Below, piece after piece: positions 57,240 to 64,000 of a stretch of 64,000 nucleotides of DNA (the stretch's first letter is position 1; each line of letters starts with the position of its first letter). The DNA comes from Sequoia sempervirens (taxonomy: Eukaryota; Streptophyta; Pinopsida; Cupressales; Cupressaceae). The position numbers were made by a program, and so were the translations under genes. The notes below the pieces were generated by a model. The model worked only from the letters and a program-made list of their open reading frames with translations, was not told where the DNA came from and did no database searches. Location of the stretch: the NCBI GenBank assembly GCA_007258455.2, contig VDFB02270651.1:494644320-494708319 (forward strand), in the 5' to 3' direction.

Positions 57240-57880
57240 AATGCTCATTACAATCTACTACTCTTAATAATGTTCTTTTACAATCTTGCCACTGTTCTGC
57301 TTCATAATGTGTTCAAGCTAAATATAATAAAATTTGGGTGTTAGTGCCAAAATATAATTTCCTCAAACAATTTTGATACATTTTCACTGCAAGCACAAAC
57401 TATCCTTGTGTAAAGTAAACATGTCCTAGATTTACCCACACATCAAGCATCTAAACAAAGATGTTTCCTGCAGTAGTTTCTTGTACCTATGCAAATATTT
57501 CCTTTGCAATATCAAATTGACCCCTTTCAGCTAGCATGATGACTTCCCCATTTGTAGCATAAACATTTCCTGGTCTTCATGCCAACACTTTACAATGGTT
57601 GCCCCATTTGTAGCATAATTTTTTTCACTGCAAGTGCAAGTTGTCCTTGTGCAAAGTAAACATGTGCTAGATTTACCCACATATCATGCATTTGAACAAC
57701 GATGTTTCTTGTAGCAGCTTCTTGTACCTATGTAAAAATTTCCTTTGCAATATCAAATTGACCACTTCCAACTAGCACAATGGCTGCCCCATTTGTAGCA
57801 TAAACATTTCCTGGTATTTGTTCCAACAATTTTAAGTGGCCCCTTATATGACATTAAGATCCTCTTGAGTTATTATTATA
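57240..57880 (-). pseudogene. CTR9: CTR9 TPR fragment with internal duplication
   Basis: The minus strand reads NVYATNGAAIVLVGSGQFDI, VQEAATRNIVVQMHDMWVNL and AHVYFAQGQLALAVK (57840-57620), then a second diverged copy of the same segment followed by MYQNCLRK, LLYLA and THYEAEQWQDCKRTLLR (57600-57240). This matches the TPR region of CTR9 (VIP6/ELF8 in Arabidopsis), a scaffold subunit of the Paf1 complex in transcription elongation. Stops (VQ preceded by TAG, and others) show it is a pseudogene. One ~240-bp segment is duplicated in tandem. I infer an old gene fragment; whether it was retrocopied or carried by a transposon is unclear. Confidence 0.85.
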
Positions 57881-57884
57881 CTCC

Positions 57885-58365
57885 TATTTTCCATGAGAAA
57901 AATCCCCAACGCCCATGGGAAATGAATAATGAGCATTTGAGTTTCAACTTGGTTTCATTTCAAAAAGGGGACATTACATTGTACAATATTTGTTTAATAG
58001 AAAAATAATTTAATCCACCTATTGAGGACTGTAAAATAAAAAATAGATGAATTAATATATTTTCAATTATAGGTTCTTTTAATCTAGAATCTGATAGAAA
58101 GATAAAGCATAATACATTGAAGGACACAAAAAAAATTCTAAAATAAAGACTAAAATAGGTTGCCCATAAAAAATAAGAAAGAGGAAAAATGAAATGATAG
58201 CATATAGATGATTCATTTGAGGTTTTTGATAAGATCACAGTTAACTATGCCAAATGGATTTAGAAGGGAGAAAGCATATTTGATTGACTAAAATTTTGAG
58301 CTAGCTTATCCATCATCATTGTATGCATCATCTTCTCTTAGAATCTATTTCTACAATGCAACAAG
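57885..58365 (+). repeat. CTR9 array 3'-flank unit, copy a
   Basis: From TTTTCCATGAGAAAAATCCCC through GGGGACATTACATTGTACAA to the start of the next CTR9 fragment. The same ~480-bp sequence occurs inverted at 59085-59570 and 62815-63295. It links successive CTR9 fragments. Confidence 0.8.
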
Positions 58366-58992
58366 CCTAGAATTGATTAGGATGCACCTAAGGTGGATAC
58401 AAACTCATCAAATATTTTATGTATGCTTGGCAACATGGAACTGAAAAAATATGACTGAATTAAAGAAAAAGAAACAATTAAACTAGCATGCCAACATGTC
58501 TTGGCTAATGAAGAAAAATGAAAAGTTGTTGGAGAACAAAGGATTCAGATGGAAATGAGAAAGAAAGAGGAAGAACTTCGACAGGTGATGCAACAAGAGG
58601 AGCAATTTGAATGTGTGAAGGAATTATGGAAGAGTAAGTGTAAGGATAGGGATGATGATGATGATGAGGCTAGTGAGTCTAAGAAGAAACAAAAGAAGTA
58701 AAAGAAGAAAAAGAAGACGAATAAGGACCACAATGCTTATGATTCTTATATGGAGGAACCTGATGTTTCCATGGAAGATGAGGAAAATTATATGTGATAA
58801 GGCACAAGATGATGCATAAAATTCCCAAGATCTTCTTGTAGCTGTAGGTCTAGAAGACTGATGATGGCAAGAAAAATTCTCCAGTTTCAACAAAATCACG
58901 AAGGAGACATGCATACTCTGATTTTGAATATGATGAACCATTGTAGAAATAGAGTCTAAGAGAAGATGGTCCATATGATGATGATGTCTAGG
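58366..58992 (+). pseudogene. CTR9: CTR9 C-terminal fragment, plus-strand copy
   Basis: It reads PKVDTNSSN...LCMLGNMELKKYD (end of a TPR), then jumps directly to the C-terminal charged part: GEQRIQMEMRKKEEELRQVM, QQEEQFECVKELWKSK, a DDDDD run, SKKKQKK, SYMEEPDVSMEDEENYM, NSQDLLVAVGLED and STKSRRRHAYSDFEYDE. These match the end of CTR9, whose tail carries the QVMQQEEQFE, acid/Lys and SRRR motifs. Most of the middle of the gene is missing. At least seven stops make it non-coding. The same deletion is shared by the other copies, so the deletion came before amplification. Confidence 0.88.
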
Positions 58993-59087
58993 CTTCTTGA
59001 GCTTTAACCAAACCTAGCTCCTATTTTCCAAGAGAAACATCCCCAACGCGCATGGGAAATGAATGATGAGCATTTGAGTTTCAATAG
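58993..59087 (+). repeat. Partial 3'-flank unit, tail-to-tail junction
   Basis: The plus-strand copy's 3' flank runs for only ~95 bp (to GAGTTTCAAT) and then meets the far end of the inverted copy's flank at about 59088. Confidence 0.7.
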
Positions 59088-59570
59088 ATTCCAAGAGAAG
59101 ATGATGCATACAATGATGATGGAAAGGCTACCTCAAAATTTTAGTCAATCAAATATGCTCTGTCCCTTCCAAATCCATTTGACATACTTAAATTATATCT
59201 TATCAAAAAACTTAAATGAATCATCTATATGTTATCTTTTCATCTTTCCTCTTTCTTGTTTTTTATGGGCAACCTATTTTAGTCTATATTTTAGAATATT
59301 TTATGTTTCCTTCAATGTATTATGCTTTATCTTCTATTACATTCTAGATTAAAAGAACCTATAATTGAAAATAGATTAATTGATCTATTTTTTTTTACAG
59401 TCCCAAATAGGTTGATCAAATTATTCTTTTGTTAAAAAAATAGTGTACAATGTAATGTCCCTTTTTTGAAATGAAACCAAGTTGAAACTCAAATGCTCAT
59501 CATTCATTTCCCATGGGCCTTGGGGATTTTTATTTTGGAAAATTGGAGGTAGGTTTGGTTAAAGCTCAGG
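59088..59570 (-). repeat. CTR9 array 3'-flank unit, copy b
   Basis: On the minus strand it follows the CTR9 fragment at 59590-60035. It contains CCATGGGAAATGAATGATGA and GGGACATTACATTGTACA in the same order as copy a. Confidence 0.8.
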
Positions 59571-59895
59571 AAGGATAGAAATCATCATCATATGGATCAT
59601 CCTCTCTCGGACTTTGTTTCTTCAATGGTTCATCATCTTCAGAATTAGAGTATGCATGTCTCCTTCATGATTTTGTTGAAACTAGAGAATTTGTCTCACC
59701 ATCATCAGATTCTTCTAGAATTATAGTTGCAAGAAGATCTTGGGCATTTTCTACATCATCTTATGCCTTATCACTCATATAATTTGCCTCATCTTCCATG
59801 GCAACATCAGATTCCTCCATATAAGAATCATAAGCCTTGTGGTCCTTATCCTTCTTTTTCTTCTTTTTCTTCTTTTGTTTCTTCTTAGACTGACC

Positions 59896-59926
59896 AGCCT
59901 CATCATCATCATCATCATCATCATCC
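59896..59926. repeat. CAT/ATG trinucleotide run
   Basis: About eight CAT repeats (Asp codons on the minus strand) in the acid stretch of CTR9 copy 2. The other copies have fewer, so the run length varies between copies. Confidence 0.85.
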
Positions 59927-60030
59927 TTGTCCTTACGCGTACTCTTCCATAATTCCTTCACATGTTCAAATTTCTCCCCTTGTTGCATCACCTGCAAAAG
60001 TTATTCCTCTTGATTTCTCTTTTCCATTTG

Positions 60031-60035
60031 AATCC
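60031..60035. repeat. TSD AATCC, left copy
   Basis: Repeated at 62615-62619. It marks the insertion 60036-62614 in CTR9 copy 2. Confidence 0.85.
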
Positions 60036-62614
60036 AGTTGGGTGAAAATTATGTAATCACCTTTTCAATAGATTACATAACCTAGATTTCAACCACAACT
60101 GTGTGAGATATAATCTCCTCTCTCAGAAAGGGGAGGCACCCTTCTTACTGCTAATAGAAGCAAAGTAAAACTAATCAAGTATTTACAAAATGTACACTAC
60201 ACTTACGAAATGGGGGGTGTGTCACATTCATGCTTCTCTCTTTTTTAGAGAAGATGTTTTACAGTGATTCACAGTTGATAGTTCTAATTCAAAATAACTT
60301 TAAACTAAAAACAAGTAGTAATGCCAATACCTCTATCTTATCAAAGGAAAGCGTAGAGATACCAGGTATGATAATAATAATAACAATAAAATGGGAAAGG
60401 AAAGCTCACAAAGGGACAAAGTCCTTTCATAGCCTTGTCAATGATGGATCTGTGAGAGATGTACCTTTTTTCGTATTAGAAGCACAAAGTCTTCTTAGAT
60501 ACAACAATTCCACAAACAACATGAAAAATTACAAGCACAAAGTATTGTAGATCATTCAACAATAGTTACTCAAACATAAATGTAAATTCAAATAAAGAAT
60601 GTAACACAAAGTTTACTTAAATTTATTCAAAGCCCTTCAGATCTCATCTACTAATCACTACTAATATGATCAATCCACAAGATTATCAATTCCAACACAA
60701 AGTGTGGTATGCAATTCTCTTCTTTATTGACCTGATTTTCATTCGCAAACATGAACACAAAGTTTCACAAATCTTCCTCAAAAAGGGTAGTACTTCATTG
60801 CAAAATACTAAAGGTCAAGATTACAATAGAAATCCCTCTTATTTATAAAAGAGAGGGAGGAGAAAATCTAGGAAATTAGTTGAGTAAAATTAGGAAAGTT
60901 AGGTGAGATAATTTAGGAAAATCTCACATAACTTTGTCTAAGTCAAAATTTTGTCCATCTTTGTGGGAAAACATCTCATACTTTTAGTGTAATTACATTT
61001 GCTAAACAGACATTTAAGATATCAAAAACTATTTACAAGATGCATAAAGGGAAGCATCACAATATTCAACAGTGGAGATCAAGAGTCTTCATGGTTCCTT
61101 TCTTTGAGCACAGAAGTCTTCATACTTCTTCTTGGTCGCCTGCATGAATGCATCATCTGGACCGATTGTGTAATCTACAAGGGTGTGAACTCTTGTGATC
61201 AACCTTCTAGTAGATGAATGCATTTTCTTGCATCTATGAAGATGCATCTTGAGATTATCAAGAGTGAGTCGTATCTCATAAGTGAAATGTATTGAGGCTT
61301 TTGAAAAGTTGGCATCCTCAACTTGCTACATGATGACTTCTTTGTAGATCTAGGATAGTTCACTAGATCAAAAGATGTCACCATCAAGATCAATTGACAA
61401 AATCTGGAGAGAAACTGCAAGGATGGTGAATCAATAGGCATTAGCAGAAAAAGTAGCATTCAGAAGCATGAAGTGAGAAAATGATGTTGAGCAAGTGTGA
61501 AATGAGTAATTAGGCATGCAAAACAGAGCGGGAGCAAAGAAACGGTGTTCAGAGCAAAAATAGAGTGATTTGGAAGTGTTTAAGGCAAAAACTACCAAAT
61601 GTGTAGGATTGTTGAAAACCAATGCTCCTACACTTAGAGAGATGATTTCATATGTAAGAATGCTGAAAATTAGTGCCCTTACATGTTGGAAGATCTGTAC
61701 TTCATGCACAAGTGCTAAAAAATAGCAATCTAGCATGTTTTGGAAGGAAATTGTATTTTGTGTAAAAGCACTAAAAAACAATGCTTCAACATATGTCAAA
61801 GTGATAAAAAACAACACTTCTGCATGAAATATGTAAGAGCAGTGAAAACGAACACTTCTACATGTGGGAAGGACACTTGAGATTTGAGATGTAGAAGTGC
61901 TTAAAAACCTCACTCCTACATGTGCTAGAAAATGACTAAGGCATGAAAAATGTAAGAGTGCTAAAAATCAAAGCTTTTACATGTGACTTGAGTTTTGAGA
62001 TGTAGAAGCGCTAAAAAACCCTGCTCCTACATGTGCCAAAAAATGACTAAGGCATGAAATATGTAAGAGTGCTAAAAATCAATGCTTGTGCACAAAAGAC
62101 TAAATTTGACAAAAATGCACAAACACTGATTTTTAGCGCTTGTGCACAAAAGACTGAATTTGAACAAAAATGCATGAGTGCCAATTTTTACCGCTTTTGC
62201 ACAAAATACTAAATTTAAACAAAAATGCACAAGCACTGATTTTTAGCGCTTGTGCACAAAAGAATGAATTTGAACAAAAATACACAAGCGCTAATTTTTA
62301 GCACTTGTGCACTTTAAGGAATTAGAAAATCTTCAAACTCAACATGTAGGAGCACTAAAAATCAAGGCTCCTACACTTTTATCAACTTTCACAACTCCCA
62401 AAGGCTAGAAGCTGACGAAGATGCTCGTTTCGAAGCTCTTTGAAAGATGGACAGGGGAGGACACTCAAATGAACTATTTGAGATTTTGGAACAAACTTCG
62501 AGGTGGATTGAAATTTTCCTCATTTTGTGTGCTTGAACATTATGAACCTATGAAACAAACAAGTTTCGTAGGGGGTTATCTGTGAATCGAGCGTTGCTAG
62601 ATTCTGCGATAACA
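60036..62614. mobile_element. Solo-LTR-like insertion, 2579 bp, TSD AATCC
   Basis: The insertion separates two parts of one CTR9 fragment, which adjoin when it and one AATCC are removed. On the minus strand it starts TGTTATCGCAG and ends CACCCAACT, which is one base away from the TGTT...AACA of an LTR. No coding region, primer-binding site or second LTR is seen, so a solo LTR is the best reading. Orientation is not certain. It contains the hairpin array at 61600-62380. Confidence 0.7.
61600..62380. repeat. Array of short hairpins with variable stems and a shared CTAAAAATCA loop
   Basis: At least a dozen ~30-bp imperfect palindromes occur at 40-70 bp intervals. Perfect stems include GTGTAGGA/TCCTACAC (61601-61608 with 61626-61633), ATGTAAG/CTTACAT (61652-61658 with 61678-61684), TGCACAAGC/GCTTGTGCA (62226-62234 with 62248-62256) and TGTAGGAGC/GCTCCTACA (62345-62353 with 62367-62375). 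The central part is usually CTAAAAATCA or its complement. The spacers are irregular and the stems are not alike, so this is not CRISPR. Confidence 0.85.
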
Positions 62615-62619
62615 AATCC

Positions 62620-62815
62620 TTCGTTCTTCATCAACTTTTCATTTTGCTTCATCAGCCAAGACAAGTTGGCATGCTACTTTAATTGTTTCTTTTTCTTTAA
62701 GCCAGTCATTTATTTTTAATTCCATCTTTCCAAGCATACATAAAGCATTTGATGAGTTTTTTATCCACCTTAAGTGCATCCCCAATCAATTCTAGGCTTG
62801 GTACATTGTAGAAAC
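62620..62815 (-). pseudogene. CTR9: CTR9 C-terminal fragment, minus-strand copy 2 (proximal part)
   Basis: The minus strand reads DALKVDKKSSNALCMLGKMELK...DWLKEKETIKVACQLVLADEAK, then a stop and KVDEERRI up to the AATCC target site. It continues at 60035. The joint between the TPR segment and the C-terminal helix is the same as in the other copies. Confidence 0.88.
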
Positions 62816-63295
62816 AAATTCCAAGAGAAGATGATGCATACAATGACGATGGATAAGCTACCTCGAAATTTTAGTCAATAAAATATGCTTTGTCCCTTCC
62901 AAATCCATTTGAAATAGTTAAATGAGATCTTATCAAAATCCTCAAATGAATCATTTGTATGTTATCTATTCATTTTTCCTCTTTCTTGTTTTGTATGGGA
63001 AACCTATTTTAGTCTTTATTTTAGAACATTTTCTATGTCCTTCAATGTATTATGCTTTATCTTTCTATCAGATTCTAGATTAAAAGAACCTATAATTGAA
63101 AATAGATTAATTCATCTATTTTTATTTTACAGTCCCAAATAGGCAGATTAAATTATTTTGCTATTAAATAAATCTTGTACAATGTAATGTTCCCTTTTCA
63201 AAATGAAACCAAGTTGAAACTCAAATGTTCATCATTCATTTCCCATGGGCCTTGGGGATTTTTCTTTTGGAAAATAGGAGCTAGGTTTGGTTAAA
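62816..63295 (-). repeat. CTR9 array 3'-flank unit, copy c
   Basis: Connects CTR9 copy 3 (63300-64000) with copy 2 in head-to-tail order on the minus strand. Sequence as in copies a and b. Confidence 0.82.
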
Positions 63296-63299
63296 GCTC

Positions 63300-64000
63300 A
63301 GGAAGCCTAAACATCAGCATGATATGGATCATCTTCTCTCATACTTTGTTTCTGCAATGTTTCATCATCTTCAAAATCAGAGTATGCATGTCTCCTTCGT
63401 GATTTTGTTGAAATTGGAGAATTTGTCTCACCATCATCAGAGTTTTCTAGAACTATAGCTGCAAGAAGATCTTGGGAATTTTCTACACCATCTTGTGCCT
63501 TATCACTCATATAATTTTCCTCATCTTCCATAGCAACATTAGGTCCCTCCATATAAGAATCATAAGCCTTGTGGTCCTTATCCTTCTTCTTTTTCTTCTT
63601 TTCCTTCTTTTGTTTTTTCTAACTGACCAACCTCATCATCATCATCCCTGTCCTTTACTCTTTCATAATTCCTTCACATGTTCAAATTTCTCATCTTGTT
63701 GCATCACCGCCGAAGTTCTTCCTCTTGCTTTCTCCTTTCCATCTAAATCCTTCATTCTTCATCAGCTTTTCATTTTGCTTCATCAACCAAGACAAGTTGG
63801 TGTGCTACTTTAATTTTTACTTTTTCTTTAAGCCAGTCATATGTTTTCAGTTCCATGTTACCAAGCATACTTAAAGCATTTGATGAGTTTTTATCCACCT
63901 TAAGTGCATCTGCAATCAATTCTAGGCTTAGTTGGATCTCATTCCAAACCTGAGCCATGGCTACAAGACGTAGATATCCATCCACATAATCAAGAAACTT
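63300..64000 (-). pseudogene. CTR9: CTR9 fragment, minus-strand copy 3, open at window edge
   Basis: It enters from the right edge with YVDGYLRLVAMAQVWNEIQL and SLELIADALKVDKNSSNALS, MLGNMELKTYDWLKEK, which match the CTR9 TPR segment (…YIDAYLRLAAIA…NALSMLG-ELK-DDW). The same abrupt joint leads to LVDEAK...RRKQEEELR, the acid run, EGPNVAMEDEENYMSDKAQD, NSQDLLAAIVLENSDDGE and SRRRHAYSDFEDDETLQKQS (63552-63307). Some stops and a shortened acid/Lys part are present. More of the gene may lie to the right of the window. Confidence 0.88.

Larger units (their letters stand above)
59571..60035 (-). pseudogene. CTR9: CTR9 C-terminal fragment, minus-strand copy 2 (distal part)
   Basis: The minus strand begins within the AEEQR-like helix (GATTCAAATGGAAAAGAG) and reads QVMQQGEKFEHVKELWKS, DDDDDDDDEAGQSKKKQKKK, AYDSYMEESDVAMEDEANYM (59997-59761), then NAQDLLATII..., SRRRHAYS and DDEPLKKQSPREDDPYDDD. 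The proximal part of the same copy lies at 62620-62815 beyond an insertion. Fewer stops are present than in the plus-strand copy, and the window from 59761 to 59997 is open. Confidence 0.88.

Noticed and set aside
59740..59952. Plus-strand hydrophobic frame that looks like a membrane protein
   Set aside because: It is antisense to the acid/Lys-rich CTR9 tail. The minus strand has the recognisable CTR9 motifs. The same applies to 63472-63813 and 58545-58974.
61600..62380. Possible CRISPR array
   Set aside because: The palindromes have different stem sequences, spacing is irregular and the context is a plant retroelement.

Overview
This window is plant nuclear DNA made almost entirely of transposable elements. 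AT-rich sequence, plant-type LINEs with DUF4283-like ORF1 and RNase H domains, Copia and Gypsy LTR elements nested inside each other, large LTR elements without a pol gene, and fragments of the Paf1-complex gene CTR9 all point to a large repeat-dominated plant genome. A gymnosperm, for example a conifer, is my best guess, but this is inference only. I found no intact host protein-coding gene, no rRNA or tRNA gene, and no CRISPR array.

Layout from left to right. 1-1035 is a purine-rich LTR-like relic and 1036-3534 is featureless AT-rich DNA. 3544-9400 is a 5'-truncated plus-strand LINE (RT, zinc-binding domain, RNase H, long 3' region), itself split by a 1.1-kb terminal-inverted-repeat element at 6624-7731. 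9912-15226 is a small LTR element 'D' whose interior is split by a 2.66-kb solo LTR (11916-14571, TSD CTATG). A related element 'E' (from 15227) lies in D's 3' LTR. E's 3' LTR is cut at 20247 by a minus-strand Copia-like LTR element 'C' (3' LTR 20248-21599), which carries a degenerate non-pol ORF. That ORF is split by a near-complete 8.2-kb minus-strand LINE (22393-30575) with a 14-bp TSD.

From 32478 a plus-strand Copia element 'F' (gag, PR, IN, RT, RH, all decayed) runs to about 48437. Its gag is interrupted by a 10.9-kb Gypsy-like element 'H' (34358-45232, TSD TTGGG) that has 1.8-kb LTRs and a G-patch-containing ORF but no recognisable RT or integrase. 48882-57123 is a minus-strand element 'G' with two 1265-bp LTRs, a Gly-rich gag and a protease remnant, but no RT. 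H and G share the same unusual primer-binding site.

From about 57.2 kb to the right edge are several CTR9 pseudogene fragments in both orientations with a shared 3' flank. One copy is split by a 2.58-kb solo-LTR-like insertion (60036-62614, TSD AATCC). That insertion holds an array of short hairpins whose stems change sequence while staying self-complementary.

The elements do not form an operon or pathway. They record successive insertions, and in at least two cases (LINE into C's ORF, H into F's gag) removing the insert and one TSD copy puts the interrupted frame back in phase. The features most worth following up are the extra ORF downstream of the LINE RNase H domain, the hairpin array, the CTR9 amplification and the pol-less elements H, G, C, D and E.
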